A stretch of 64,000 nt of DNA from Micromonospora_G sp040676775 (GCF_040676775.1 NZ_JBFAPP010000014.1:1-64000); one strand, 5' to 3'; shown: positions 44,620-53,865, numbered from the stretch's first letter. Program-made: numbers and translations. The notes: generated by a model from the sequence alone, not told the origin.

Positions 44620-45798
44620 TCAGACCCCCGCAGCCGCGAGCTCGGCGGCCCGCTCGGCCGCTCCATCCATCGTGTCGACCCGCTGCACCAGCGGGTTCGC
44701 CGCGGCGTCGAGGATTGCCCGACCCGCCTCGGCGTTGTTGCCGTCGAGCCGTACGACCAGCGGCTTGTCGACCTGCTCACCGCGCTCGGCGAGCAGGGCC
44801 AGCGCCTGGACGATACCGTTGGCGACCTCGTCGCAGGCGGTGATGCCGCCGAAGACGTTCACGAACACGCTCTTGACCGCCGGGTCGGAGAGCACGATCT
44901 CCAGGCCGTTCGCCATCACCGCGGCACTCGCGCCGCCGCCGATGTCGAGGAAGTTGGCCGGCTTCACGCCGCCGTGCCGCTCCCCGGCGTACGCGACCAC
45001 GTCGAGCGTGGACATGACCAGGCCGGCGCCGTTGCCGATGATGCCCACGGCACCGTCGAGCTTGACGTAGTTGAGGTCCTTCTCCTTGGCCCGCTGCTCC
45101 AGCGGATCCACCGACGCCTGGTCGACCAGCGCCTCGTGGTCCGGGTGCCGGAACCCGGCGTTCTCGTCCAGGGTCACCTTGGCGTCGAGCAGCAGCACGT
45201 CGCCCTTTGCCGTACGGGCCAACGGGTTGACCTCGACCAGGGTGGCGTCCTCGGCGACGAACGCCCGCCACAGCCCGACCGCGATCTCCGCGATCTGGTC
45301 GGCCACCACGGCCGGGAACTGGGCCGCGGCGACGATTTCGTTGGCCTTTGCCAGGTCGACGCCGACGTTGGCGTCGATCGCGATCTTGGCGACCCGCTCC
45401 GGGGTCTCGGCGGCGACCTGCTCGATGTCCATACCGCCGGCCACGCTGGCGATGCAGAGGAAGGTGCGGTTCGCCCGGTCGAGCAGGTAGGAGAGGTAGT
45501 ACTCCTCGGCGATCTCCGCGGTCACGGTGATCATGACCTTGTGGACCGTGTGACCCTTGATGTCCATGCCCAGGATGTCGGTGGCACGAGCCACCGCATC
45601 CTCGGGGTTGTCGGCGAGCTTGACCCCGCCGGCCTTGCCCCGGCCGCCGACCTTCACCTGGGCCTTGACGACCACTCGGCCACCGAGGCGATCGGCGATC
45701 GCGCGGGCCTCCTCCGGGGTGGTGGCGACGCCGCCGGCGAGCACGGGCAAACCGTGCCGCTCGAACAGCTCGCGCCCCTGGTATTCGTACAGGTCCAC
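44620..45798 (-). CDS. sucC: succinyl-CoA synthetase beta subunit
   Basis: Beta subunit with ATP-grasp nucleotide-binding domain. About 392 residues, starting VDLYEYQGRELFERHGLPV. GGRGKAGGVKLA is the ATP-grasp loop, and GIITACDEVANG-type residues (FGGITACDEVANGI) form the phosphate-accepting power helix. GTG 45798 is the family start; the open frame continues upstream without conservation. The sucCD promoter should lie within 45799-45900. Confidence 0.95.
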   Translation of the reverse strand: MDLYEYQGRELFERHGLPVLAGGVATTPEEARAIADRLGGRVVVKAQVKVGGRGKAGGVKLADNPEDAVARATDILGMDIKGHTVHKVMITVTAEIAEEYYLSYLLDRANRTFLCIASVAGGMDIEQVAAETPERVAKIAIDANVGVDLAKANEIVAAAQFPAVVADQIAEIAVGLWRAFVAEDATLVEVNPLARTAKGDVLLLDAKVTLDENAGFRHPDHEALVDQASVDPLEQRAKEKDLNYVKLDGAVGIIGNGAGLVMSTLDVVAYAGERHGGVKPANFLDIGGGASAAVMANGLEIVLSDPAVKSVFVNVFGGITACDEVANGIVQALALLAERGEQVDKPLVVRLDGNNAEAGRAILDAAANPLVQRVDTMDGAAERAAELAAAGV

Positions 45799-46356
45799 GA
45801 TTGCGCGTCCCGTCCAGTCTCCGCGGCGCGCCGTCGCGCCGCCGCCAGCGTGAAATGAGTTGACGCCTGCCGTACCAAAAGAAACAGGCCTCCGGCCGCA
45901 GCCTAGCGAGATCGGCACCGGGGGCAACCGAGCGGGTGCGCGGTGTGCGGTACTGCACAACTCGCCCACACCCGGATACAGCTCCGCCAGGGCGTCGCCG
46001 GTCGCCGCGGAAAGCTTTCTGGCCGATCTCGCAAGAACCGCGTAACCCCCACGGGAAGCCGTCGTTGAGTCAGATGTCGGAGCGCTGAGCCGCGCGATGA
46101 CGGGAAGCGGCCGATGCCCTGTCGGTCGAGGGGTGGCGGCGGGGCATCGCGCATAGAGAGGCCGGACGTGTGAGGGGTGCGTCCGGCCTCTCCCCCCGTC
46201 AGTACGCCTGACGGGGGTGCCGACACCCGAGCTGACTCCCCGCGATCGCCGGGCGCGGTTCTTGCTACTTCATCGACCCTGGCCGACGGTTCCGTGCCCA
46301 GCATCACACCGGCAGCCGACCACGGTCACGCAGCGCTATCGCGACGCCGGCACCGT
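45799..46356. other. sucC - B12-subunit intergenic region
   Basis: 558 bp without a convincing gene. The right half contains two adjacent hairpins (46156-46217). The left end should hold the sucCD promoter; TTGGTA near 45869 on the minus strand is a possible -35. Short open frames here show no signal peptide, ribosome site or conserved motif. Confidence 0.5.
46156..46217. terminator. two adjacent stem-loops downstream of the B12-subunit gene
   Basis: Hairpin 1: perfect arms GAGAGGCCGGACG (46156-46168) and complement (46180-46192). Hairpin 2: CCCCCGTCAG (46193-46202) and complement (46208-46217). They abut each other. Likely a tandem terminator for the minus-strand gene ending at 46357, about 140 bp further up. 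Confidence 0.6.
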
Positions 46357-46761
46357 TCAGGCCACCGGCTGGGCGACGTTCGCCCGTACCCATTCCACGA
46401 TCGCCTGGGTGGTCGCGCCGGGAGTGAAGATCTTGGCGACCCCGATCCGCTCCAGCTCGGGAATGTCGGCCTCGGGGATGATGCCGCCGCCGAAGACGAC
46501 CATGTCCTGGGCATCCCGCTCGGCCAGCAGTTCGACCACCCGGCGGAACAGGGTCATGTGCGCGCCGGAGAGGACCGACAGGCCGACCGCGTCCGCGTCC
46601 TCCTGGATGGCGGTCTCGACGATCTGCTCCGGGGTCTGGTGCAGGCCGGTGTAGATGACCTCCATGCCGGCGTCCCGCAACGCGCGGGCGACCACCTTCA
46701 CGCCACGGTCGTGCCCGTCCAAGCCGGGCTTGGCGACGACGACCCGCGTTCGAGAGCTCAT
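46357..46761 (-). CDS. cobalamin-binding methylmalonyl-CoA mutase-type small subunit
   Basis: A 134-residue stand-alone B12-binding domain. VVVAKPGLDGHDRGVKVVARAL carries the DxHxxG cobalamin-ligand motif, and VGLSVLSGAHMTLF and VVFGGGIIP complete the fold. This is the C-terminal domain of methylmalonyl-CoA mutase or the small subunit of isobutyryl-/hydroxyisobutyryl-CoA-type mutases. No large subunit is adjacent, so its partner is elsewhere. ATG 46761 is chosen; 11 extra codons are possible. AAAGG precedes it. Confidence 0.88.
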   Translation of the reverse strand: MSSRTRVVVAKPGLDGHDRGVKVVARALRDAGMEVIYTGLHQTPEQIVETAIQEDADAVGLSVLSGAHMTLFRRVVELLAERDAQDMVVFGGGIIPEADIPELERIGVAKIFTPGATTQAIVEWVRANVAQPVA

Positions 46762-47222
46762 CAGCACACCTTTCCAGGGCACCTCGGCAACCACCTTAAC
46801 GAACGGTAACCCGAGGTCCGTACGAGATGGAATCTGGGCGGTACGCCGGACCGACGCGCGAACATCGCCGACCGTCCGGGCGAGACCGACGCCGTCCGGA
46901 CAGCCGGAACTCCGGGTGCCGTCGGGCCGTCACTGCGTGTCGCCACGGACCGATTCGACTGACCCGCCGTACCGCTCGTGATGACTGACAGTTACTAACG
47001 ATAAGACCCACTAATGGTTACGAAATTGGGCGTTTCCCGACGGACAGGCGCACCGCACGACGACAAAGCCGTGGGGTGACTTGTGGGCCGACTAGGCGGC
47101 GGTTACCGTGACGACGGTTGTCATCAGGTCCACGATCGGGTGACAACACGGTCCGCCGGTGTGGTTCTCGCTTCATCCACACGGGCACGACCGGTTCAAA
47201 TACCCGACAACGGAGGGTGTGC
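46762..47222. other. intergenic region upstream of the first M23 peptidase
   Basis: 461 bp between divergent genes. 46985-47030 is an AT-richer island, probably promoter DNA. A small inverted repeat GTTGTCA/TGACAAC (47117-47123, 47141-47147) lies in the leader. The region does not fit the c-di-AMP ydaO riboswitch consensus often found before cell-wall hydrolases. No gene seen. Confidence 0.45.
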
Positions 47223-47945
47223 GTGCGCCAGCGCCTGTCGTCTGAGCCCGATCGCTATCGCGGGCGACGCCGCGTACCCACCCCCCCGCGCAGTCGCTAC
47301 GCCGCAGTTGTCACCACCGCATTCGTCGGTGCCGGGATCGTCGCCCTGGGCGCGGCAGCAATGCCCGACGCCAAGGCGGTCAACCCCACCACCCTGGCCG
47401 ATCTAGAGAACGCCGCGGCCACCAGTGACGACCTCGCCTCGCGTGCGGACACCGCGGAGCGCGCGTCCCGTGACGACGACCGGTCGGGCATCGCCAGCAC
47501 GATGGCGGAAGCGCCGGACGTCTGGCTGCTGCCGCTGCACGGCTATAACTTCACCTCCCCCTACGGCATGCGCTGGGGCGATCTGCACACCGGGGTCGAC
47601 CTGGCCGCGGCCGAGGGCACCCCGTTCCGCGCGATCCACGGCGGCAAGGTCACCCGCGCCGGCTGGTACGGCGGCTACGGCCTCTGCGTGATCGTGCAGC
47701 ACCCGGACGGCACCGAAGCGGTCTACGGCCAGTCCTCCAAGCTCTCGGTCAAGGTGGGCCAGGAGGTCAAGGCCGGCGACGAACTCGGTCTGGTCGGCAT
47801 GACCGGCCACTCGTACGGCTCCCACCTGCACCTTGAGGTGCACGTCGACGGGGTTCCCCGCGACCCGATCCCGTACCTGCGGGACAAGGGAGTCGACCTG
47901 CAGACCGAGGTCGAGGCAATCTACGGCGGCGTAGGCGCTTCGTAG
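47223..47945 (+). CDS. M23 peptidase-like secreted protein with altered catalytic His
   Basis: A 240-residue protein with a basic start, one transmembrane/signal segment (YAAVVTTAFVGAGIVALGAA) and a C-terminal M23/LytM domain. Metal ligands are in LHTGVDLA and HLHLEVH. Where LytM enzymes have Tyr-Ala-His (the catalytic base) this one has Tyr-Gly-Gln (AVYGQSSKL), so peptidase activity is doubtful; it may be a cell-wall-binding or regulatory LytM factor. GTG 47223 has GGAGG 6 nt upstream. Followed by a strong terminator and a second M23 gene. Confidence 0.85.
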   Translation: MRQRLSSEPDRYRGRRRVPTPPRSRYAAVVTTAFVGAGIVALGAAAMPDAKAVNPTTLADLENAAATSDDLASRADTAERASRDDDRSGIASTMAEAPDVWLLPLHGYNFTSPYGMRWGDLHTGVDLAAAEGTPFRAIHGGKVTRAGWYGGYGLCVIVQHPDGTEAVYGQSSKLSVKVGQEVKAGDELGLVGMTGHSYGSHLHLEVHVDGVPRDPIPYLRDKGVDLQTEVEAIYGGVGAS

Positions 47946-47965
47946 CCCGACGTAATACATCGATC

Positions 47966-47995
47966 ACCGCCCGGACACATGTCCGGGCGGTTTTT
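47966..47995 (+). terminator. intrinsic terminator
   Basis: Perfect 12-bp stem ACCGCCCGGACA (47966-47977) and complement (47980-47991) with T5 at 47991-47995, 20 bp after the first M23 gene. The most classical rho-independent terminator in the window. Confidence 0.92.
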
Positions 47996-48213
47996 CGTGT
48001 TCGCGATCGGCAAAGTTCCCTACGCCACAGGAGTCGGTGTGACCGGGGACACGTTGATCTTCGCTTGATATCCGGTATCCCGGCCGCAATTCCGACAAAA
48101 TCCCGCGCCGTACGGTCGCCCCGCACCGCCCACCCTCGACCCGATGCCGCAGGTCAGAGGCACAACCGACCACCATTTCCGGGTCCGTTCCAGTACCCCC
48201 GGAGGTTCCACCC

Positions 48214-49083
48214 GTGCCCGAAACCCAGCCGTTCGACGACCGCGACCGCGAAGAGGGCGGAGACGACCGCCAGCCGGGCACCGGGGTGGCCCGACACCGG
48301 GCCGGCCGGAGCCGGGTCAGCCGCAGCGCGTACGTCGCGACCGGGCTGGCCGTACTGATCGGCTTCGGCGTCGCGGCTGTCACCGTCGGCGGTGACGGCG
48401 ACCAGCCGGACAACACCGCCCTGGTGGCCGAGGACGCGGCCGCCCGCACCGCGGCCGCCAACCGTGCCGACCGGTCCCAGCGGGATCCGATCCTCGAATC
48501 ACCGACCGCCGTTCCCACCAGCGCGCTGGCCCCGACCGGTTCGCCGAGCCCGACCCCGAGCGCGGTCCCGTCCAGCCCGGTCGCACCGAGCAGCGCGGCG
48601 CCGACGGCCAAGAAGAAGGCCAGCGCCAAGCCCAAGCCGACACCCGCCCGGACCACGGCGAAGCCGACGAAGGCCAGCACCGCCGCCTGGGTCAGCCCGA
48701 TGCCCGGTGCCCCGGTCAGCTCCTGCTACGGCATGCGTGGCGGCGTACTGCACGCCGGCATCGACCTGGCGGAGCCGGAGAACACCCCGATCCACGCGGT
48801 CGCCGCCGGCACGGTGATCACCGCCGGTGCGGCCTACGACGGGTACGGCATCTCGGTCGTCATCGACCACGGCAACGGCATCCTGACCCACTACGCCCAC
48901 CAGAACCGGACCGCGGTGAAGGTCGGCGACAAGGTCACCCCCGGCCAGGTCATCGGGTACGAGGGTGCCACCGGGGACGCCACCGGCCCGCACCTGCACT
49001 TCGAGGTGCACCAGGGCGGGCTCTGGAACCAGATCGACCCGGCGGTGTTCATGCGCTCGCACGGCGTCGACCTCGGCTGCTGA
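48214..49083 (+). CDS. M23 family murein endopeptidase
   Basis: 289 residues. Cytosolic basic N-terminus, one transmembrane/signal anchor (YVATGLAVLIGFGVAAV, about 40-57), a long Pro/Ser/Ala/Lys linker (100-160), and a C-terminal M23 LytM domain with all active residues: HAGIDLA, THYAHQN, and HLHFEVH. Probably a cell-wall D,D-endopeptidase acting outside the membrane. GTG start after CCGGAGG. Tandem with the altered M23 gene, from which it differs in having the complete catalytic set. Confidence 0.88.
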   Translation: MPETQPFDDRDREEGGDDRQPGTGVARHRAGRSRVSRSAYVATGLAVLIGFGVAAVTVGGDGDQPDNTALVAEDAAARTAAANRADRSQRDPILESPTAVPTSALAPTGSPSPTPSAVPSSPVAPSSAAPTAKKKASAKPKPTPARTTAKPTKASTAAWVSPMPGAPVSSCYGMRGGVLHAGIDLAEPENTPIHAVAAGTVITAGAAYDGYGISVVIDHGNGILTHYAHQNRTAVKVGDKVTPGQVIGYEGATGDATGPHLHFEVHQGGLWNQIDPAVFMRSHGVDLGC

Positions 49084-49121
49084 GCACCCGAACCGAAACT
49101 CCCCCCTGTGGTGGTGGTGAA

Positions 49122-49166
49122 GCCGTCGGGCCCGCATCCGGTCCTCCCGGATACGGGCCCGACGGC
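49122..49166. terminator. bidirectional terminator, M23 / pcrA
   Basis: 20-bp arms GCCGTCGGGCCCGCATCCGG (49122-49141) and 49147-49166 with one mismatch and a 5-nt loop, between convergent genes, with ATTTCCCC on the + side. Confidence 0.85.
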
Positions 49167-49211
49167 ATTTCCCCACCGCAGTAGCACCCCGGTCAGCGCC
49201 GGAGCGACAGG

Positions 49212-51644
49212 TCAGAGCTTCTCGACCGGGGCGTGCCGCAGCACCAGCCACATGGTCTGGTCGCCGAAGTCGATCTGCGCCCGCGCACCCGGCCCGTGTC
49301 CCTCCACCGCGAGCACCCGGCCGAGGCCGTACCGCTGGTGGTTGACCCGGTCGCCGGCTGCGACCTTCGGGGTCTGCGGCAGCTCGCTGGCGGTGGTGAG
49401 TCGACTGGCGTCGACACCGAGCCTGCTGGCGAGCTGCGCCGCCTTCGGCGTACCCCCGGTGAAGCCGCCGCCGCGACCGGCCGAGCCGGACCCCGCGCCG
49501 CCGGACCGCCCACCCACGCCGCCGCCGGTGCCGGACCACGAGGTGTACGACCCCTCGGTGCGCTCCCAGCGCACCAGGTCGGCCGGCAACTCGGCCATGA
49601 AACGCGACGCCGGGTTGTACGACGGCTGCCCCCACGCCGAGCGGGTGACCGCACGGGACAGGTAGAGCCGCTGCCGGGCACGGGTGATGCCGACGTACGC
49701 CAGCCGGCGCTCCTCCTCCAGCTCACGGGTGTCGCCGAGGGCGCGCAGGTGCGGGAAGACGCCGTCCTCCAGGCCGGTGAGGAAGACGACCGGGAACTCC
49801 AGGCCCTTGGCCGTGTGCAGGGTCATCAGGGTTACCACACCCTGATGCACCTCGGGCTCCTCGCCGTCGGCCGCCGGACCCGCCTGGTCGGGGATCTGGT
49901 CGGCGTCGGCGACCAGGGCGACCTGCTCCAGGAAACCGGCCAGGGTGGCGCCGGTCCCGTCCTCGGACTGCGCCTCGACCCGCTCGGTGTACTCCCGCGC
50001 GACGCTCACCAGTTCCTGGAGGTTCTCCACCCGCCCGGCGTCCTGCGGGTCGAGGCTCTCCTCCAGTTCGCTGAGGTAACCGGAGCGGGTCAGCAGCGAC
50101 TCCAGCACCTCCTCCGGCGCGGCCGTCTCGGCCAGCTCGCGGGCGGCGTCGAGCAGGGCGACGAAGTCGGCGATCGAATTCGCGGCCCGGGTGGAGATGC
50201 CGGGCGCGTTGCCGGCCCGGCGCAGCGCGGCCCCGAACGAGATCCGGTCCCGGGTGGCGAGCGCCTCGACGCACGCCTCGGCCCGGTCGCCGATCCCGCG
50301 GCGGGGGGTGTTGAGCACCCGGCGCAGGCTCACCGTGTCGTCGTCGTTGACCACCGCACGCAGGTACGCCAGCGCGTCGCGTACCTCCTTGCGCTCGTAG
50401 AAGCGCACCCCGCCGACGACTTTGTACGGCAGCCCGACCCGGATGAACACCTCCTCGAACACCCGCGACTGGGCGTTGGTGCGGTAGAAGACCGCCACCT
50501 CGCCCGGCCGGGTCAGCCCCTCGTCGGTGAGCCGGTCGATCTCACGGGCCACCCAGTCGGCCTCGGCGTGCTCGGTGTCGGCGACGTAACCGACGATCTG
50601 CTCACCCGCGCCGGCCTCGCTCCACAGCCGCTTCGGCTTGCGTGAGGTGTTCCGGTCGATCACCGCGTTGGCCGCGTTGAGGATGGTCTGGGTGGAGCGG
50701 TAGTTCTGCTCCAGCAGGATGGTCCGGGCGTCGGTGAAGTCCCGCTCGAACTCCAGGATGTTCCGGATCGTCGCACCCCGGAACGCGTAGATCGACTGGT
50801 CCGCGTCACCGACCACGCAGAGCTCACCCGGCGGCAGCCCGTCCTCACCGATCGGCTCGCTGCCGACCAGCTCCTTGATCAGGGTGTACTGCGCGTGGTT
50901 GGTGTCCTGGTACTCGTCGACCAGGACGTGCCGGAACCGGCGCCGGTAACGCTCCGCCACGTGCGGGTGGGACTGCAACAGGTGCACCGTGGTCATGATC
51001 AGGTCGTCGAAGTCGAGCGCGTGCGCCTCCTTGAGGCGCTGCTGGTAGCGGGTGTACGCCTCGGCCAGCGCGCGCTCGTTCGGACCCTTCGCCCGACCCG
51101 CGAACTCCTCCGGGTCGACCAGCTCGTTCTTCAGGTTGGACACCTGGGCCGCCAGCCCGCGCGCCGGATAGCGCTTCGGGTCCAGGTCCAGCTCCCGGGC
51201 GACCATCTGCATCAACCGCCGCGAGTCGTCGGCGTCGTAGATGGAGAAGGTCGACTTCATCCCGGCGTGCTCGTGCTCGGCCCGCAGGATCCGTACGCAC
51301 GCGGAGTGGAACGTGGAGACCCACATCATCCGGGCCCGGGGGCCGACCAGGGCGGCCACCCGTTCCTTCATCTCACCGGCGGCCTTGTTGGTGAAGGTGA
51401 TCGCGATGATCTCACCGGGATGCACCTGCCTGGCCGCGAGCAGATAGGCGATCCGGTGGGTCAGCACCCGGGTCTTGCCCGATCCCGCGCCGGCCACGAT
51501 CAGCAGCGGCGAACCGGCGTGCGTCACAGCGTCGCGTTGCGGGCCGTTCAGCCCGGTGAGCAGGGCCTGTGGATCGAGGGCCGGGCCGGACGGCGGACGC
51601 GGCGTCGAGGACTGGATCGGCGGGGTTTCGAAGAGGGCATGCAT
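49212..51644 (-). CDS. pcrA: ATP-dependent DNA helicase PcrA/UvrD
   Basis: SF1A 3'-5' helicase in repair and replication. 810 residues: motif I GAGSGKTRVL, Ia TFTNKAAGEM, II VDEYQDTN, III GDADQSIYAFRGA, IV-VI including VVTLMTLHTAKGLEFPVVF and ALTRAR-type VGITRARQRLYL. The C-terminal 100 residues are a Gly/Ser-rich linker plus the Tudor-like domain (VNHQRYGLGRVLAVEG) that binds RNA polymerase in PcrA. ATG 51644. Divergent from the 5'-nucleotidase gene. Confidence 0.96.
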   Translation of the reverse strand: MHALFETPPIQSSTPRPPSGPALDPQALLTGLNGPQRDAVTHAGSPLLIVAGAGSGKTRVLTHRIAYLLAARQVHPGEIIAITFTNKAAGEMKERVAALVGPRARMMWVSTFHSACVRILRAEHEHAGMKSTFSIYDADDSRRLMQMVARELDLDPKRYPARGLAAQVSNLKNELVDPEEFAGRAKGPNERALAEAYTRYQQRLKEAHALDFDDLIMTTVHLLQSHPHVAERYRRRFRHVLVDEYQDTNHAQYTLIKELVGSEPIGEDGLPPGELCVVGDADQSIYAFRGATIRNILEFERDFTDARTILLEQNYRSTQTILNAANAVIDRNTSRKPKRLWSEAGAGEQIVGYVADTEHAEADWVAREIDRLTDEGLTRPGEVAVFYRTNAQSRVFEEVFIRVGLPYKVVGGVRFYERKEVRDALAYLRAVVNDDDTVSLRRVLNTPRRGIGDRAEACVEALATRDRISFGAALRRAGNAPGISTRAANSIADFVALLDAARELAETAAPEEVLESLLTRSGYLSELEESLDPQDAGRVENLQELVSVAREYTERVEAQSEDGTGATLAGFLEQVALVADADQIPDQAGPAADGEEPEVHQGVVTLMTLHTAKGLEFPVVFLTGLEDGVFPHLRALGDTRELEEERRLAYVGITRARQRLYLSRAVTRSAWGQPSYNPASRFMAELPADLVRWERTEGSYTSWSGTGGGVGGRSGGAGSGSAGRGGGFTGGTPKAAQLASRLGVDASRLTTASELPQTPKVAAGDRVNHQRYGLGRVLAVEGHGPGARAQIDFGDQTMWLVLRHAPVEKL

Positions 51645-51805
51645 CGCAGCGCAAGTCTAGGCCGCCGGTCCGACAACACCCTCCTGCCCTGCCGTCTGGC
51701 AACCAACTCGTCACCCGGCTGGACTGGTGGGTTCCGGCCCGATCGAGAACGATGACCGGGTACCAACCCCGGACAGCGTTACCGCACTCGATGGGAAGAA
51801 TTCTG

Positions 51806-53641
51806 ATGAGTCGACCACGACCGCGCGGCTGGGCGCTGGTGCGGCACCTGATGGTGCCCGCCCTCGCCCTTGCCGTCGTCACCACCCTGCCCTTCGCCCC
51901 CGCCGCACAACCGTCCCCGGCGTCCGAGCAGTGGACCGCGCTGAAGCCGGTCTCGGTCTCGTACGGCATCCCGACCGGTCGCCCGGCCAAGGGCAACTTC
52001 CTCAGCTACAACGACTTCCACGGCGCCATCGACCCACCGACCGGCAGCGGCGCCGCGGTCAACGGCACCCCGGCCGGCGGTGTCGAATACCTGGCCACCT
52101 GGCTCAAGAAGCTCCGCGCCGAAGCGGCCGCCGAGGGCCGCAAGAGCACCACCGTCGGAGCCGGTGACCTGATCGGCGCCACCCCGCTGGTCAGCGCAGC
52201 CTTCCACGACGAGCCGACGATCGAGCTGATGGACCTGATCGGGCTGGACATCAGCTCGGTCGGCAACCACGAGTTCGACGAGGGCGTCGAGGAACTGATC
52301 CGGATCAACCGGGGCGGCTGCCACCCGGTCGACGGCTGCCAGGACGGCGACGGCTTCGCCGGTGCCAGGTTCACCTACCTCGCCGCGAACACGCTGAGCC
52401 GGCGTACCGGGCTGCCGATCCTGCCGCCGGTGGACATCCGCCTCGTCGACGGCGTACCGGTCGGCTTCGTCGGGCTGACCCTGGAGGGCACCCCGGGCAT
52501 CGTCAACCCGGCCGGGATCAGCTCGGTCCGGTTCACCGACGAGATCGAGACCGCCAACCTGTGGGGCACCCTGCTCAAGCTCGCCGGGGTCAAGGCACAG
52601 GTGCTGCTCCTGCACGAGGGTGGCTCCCAGTCCGGCGGACCCTCCGACTGCACCAACTTCTCCGGCCCGCTCAAGTCGATCGTGGCCGGGCTGCGCCCCG
52701 AGTTCGGGCTGGTCGTCAGCGGACACACCCACCGCGCCTACTCCTGCTCGCTGCCGAACTCCTCCGGCGCGAACAGCGTCGTCACCAGCGCCGGCACCAA
52801 CGGCCAGCTGATCAGCGACATCGACTACTCGCTGGACCGCCGGACCGGCCGGTTCACCGAGATCACCGCGCGCAACGTGATCGTCGAGAACGGCGTACGC
52901 AACGCGGACGGCACCTGGCAGCAGACCACCCCCGGCAACTTCGTACGCAACCCGGCGCTGGTGGAGCCCCGGGCCAAGGCGCTGGCCGACAAGTACCGCA
53001 CCGCGGTCGCCCCGATCGCCAACCGGGTGGTCGGCCGGATCACCGCCGACATCGTCCGGGACAACCTGCCCAACCAGGAGAGCCCGCTCGGTGACGTGAT
53101 CGCCGACGCCCAACTCGCCTGGACCGCCGCCAACGGGGCGCAGGTCGCGCTGATGAACCCGGGCGGCATCCGCGCCTCGCTGCCGTACGGCACCTCGGCC
53201 GGGGGCGAGGCACCCGGCGAGGTCACGTACGGCGAGGCGTTCACCGTCCAGCCGTTCAACAACCTGGTGGTCACCCAGACCTTCACCGGCGCACAGCTCA
53301 AGGACGTGCTGGAACAGCAGTTCGTGGGCTTCAGCGGGCAGACCTCGCAGCGGGTGCTCCAGGTCTCGGCGGGGCTCACGTACAGCTATGACACCACCCT
53401 GCCGGCCGGCGGGCGGGTCAGCGGCCTGGCCCTCGGCGGCGTGCCGGTGGATCCGGCGGCCAGCTACCGGGTCACGACCAACGACTTCCTGGCCAACGGC
53501 GGTGACGGCTTCACCCTGCTCACCGGCGGCACCGACCGGACCACCGCGCCCGGTTTCGACGTCGACGCCCTGGTCGGCTACCTCGGCGCCGGCGCCCCGG
53601 TGACCCCCGGCCCCGCCAACCGCATCACCCGGCTCGGCTGA
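51806..53641 (+). CDS. secreted 5'-nucleotidase / metallophosphatase
   Basis: A 611-residue exported phosphoesterase. The signal peptide (RHLMVPALALAVVTTLPFAPAA) is followed by a calcineurin-like phosphatase domain with the metal sites NDFHG, GNHEFDEG, and GHTHRAY. The C-terminal 5'-nucleotidase domain (NPGGIRASLPYG; QPFNNLVVTQTFTG; VTTNDFLANGGDGF) gives nucleotide specificity. It probably scavenges phosphate/nucleosides from extracellular nucleotides. ATG 51806 has GGGAAG upstream and a clean signal peptide; ATG 51791 is an alternative. Confidence 0.92.
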   Translation: MSRPRPRGWALVRHLMVPALALAVVTTLPFAPAAQPSPASEQWTALKPVSVSYGIPTGRPAKGNFLSYNDFHGAIDPPTGSGAAVNGTPAGGVEYLATWLKKLRAEAAAEGRKSTTVGAGDLIGATPLVSAAFHDEPTIELMDLIGLDISSVGNHEFDEGVEELIRINRGGCHPVDGCQDGDGFAGARFTYLAANTLSRRTGLPILPPVDIRLVDGVPVGFVGLTLEGTPGIVNPAGISSVRFTDEIETANLWGTLLKLAGVKAQVLLLHEGGSQSGGPSDCTNFSGPLKSIVAGLRPEFGLVVSGHTHRAYSCSLPNSSGANSVVTSAGTNGQLISDIDYSLDRRTGRFTEITARNVIVENGVRNADGTWQQTTPGNFVRNPALVEPRAKALADKYRTAVAPIANRVVGRITADIVRDNLPNQESPLGDVIADAQLAWTAANGAQVALMNPGGIRASLPYGTSAGGEAPGEVTYGEAFTVQPFNNLVVTQTFTGAQLKDVLEQQFVGFSGQTSQRVLQVSAGLTYSYDTTLPAGGRVSGLALGGVPVDPAASYRVTTNDFLANGGDGFTLLTGGTDRTTAPGFDVDALVGYLGAGAPVTPGPANRITRLG

Positions 53642-53648
53642 GCACGAA

Positions 53649-53702
53649 GTGAGGAAGGGCCCCCTCCTGGACAAAAAACGACGGGAAGGGACCCTTCCTC
53701 AC
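53649..53702. terminator. AAGGGCCC-type stem-loop after the nucleotidase gene
   Basis: Arms GTGAGGAAGGGCCC (53649-53662) and 53689-53702 pair with one mismatch around a 26-nt loop containing an A6 run. It starts 8 bp after the nucleotidase stop and ends 9 bp before the -35 of the next gene, so it insulates the two. Confidence 0.7.
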
Positions 53703-53710
53703 CGAGGTGC

Positions 53711-53740
53711 TTGCGCGGGGGGCCGTTCGGTGGGCATACT
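53711..53740 (+). promoter_or_regulatory. promoter of the chorismate mutase leader (leaderless type)
   Basis: TTGCGC (53711-53716) and CATACT (53735-53740) are 18 nt apart. CATACT lies 6 nt before the GTG of the leader peptide, the spacing of leaderless transcripts, which explains the absence of a Shine-Dalgarno for the leader. Confidence 0.6.
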
Positions 53741-53746
53741 CGGTTC

Positions 53747-53815
53747 GTGATCCAGCAGGCGCACTTCTACTTTTACTATGGCTCCGGGAGTCCGGCAGCC
53801 GTAGGTAGCGTCTGA
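53747..53815 (+). CDS. Phe/Tyr-rich attenuator leader peptide
   Basis: A 22-codon ORF: GTG start (53747), VIQQAHFYFYYGSGSPAAVG and two more residues, TGA at 53813. Residues 7-11 are Phe-Tyr-Phe-Tyr-Tyr, five aromatic codons in a row in a short peptide before an aromatic-amino-acid gene. This is the hallmark of ribosome-mediated attenuation: starvation for Phe or Tyr would stall the ribosome at 53765-53779. No Shine-Dalgarno, but a -10 element sits at leaderless spacing. Too short for ordinary gene calling. Confidence 0.8.
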   Translation: MIQQAHFYFYYGSGSPAAVGSV

Positions 53816-53865
53816 TCTAAAACCTACGAACGCCCCGGGCTCCTGGAGCCCGGGGCGTTTCGCTT
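53787..53865 (+). terminator. attenuator: antiterminator segment, pause hairpin and terminator
   Basis: Terminator: 13-bp perfect arms CGCCCCGGGCTCC (53831-53843) and complement (53845-53857), then TTTCGCTT. An earlier segment GGAGTCCGG (53787-53795), near the end of the leader ORF, can instead pair with CCGGGCTCC (53835-53843; 9 pairs, one G-U) and so break the terminator. A third helix CGTAGGT/ACCTACG (53800-53806, 53822-53828) lies between. A ribosome stalled on the Tyr codons leaves 53787-53795 free; one that reaches the stop covers it. Confidence 0.72.

Noticed and set aside
43610..45070. Long open frames opposite sucCD
   Set aside because: Shadows of sucCD with no conserved motif; sucC and sucD are complete.
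46985..47222. c-di-AMP (ydaO) riboswitch before the first M23 gene
   Set aside because: Gene type and position fit, but the conserved motifs (GGGGTGAAT and CCGAACCCGTCAGCT-type) are absent.
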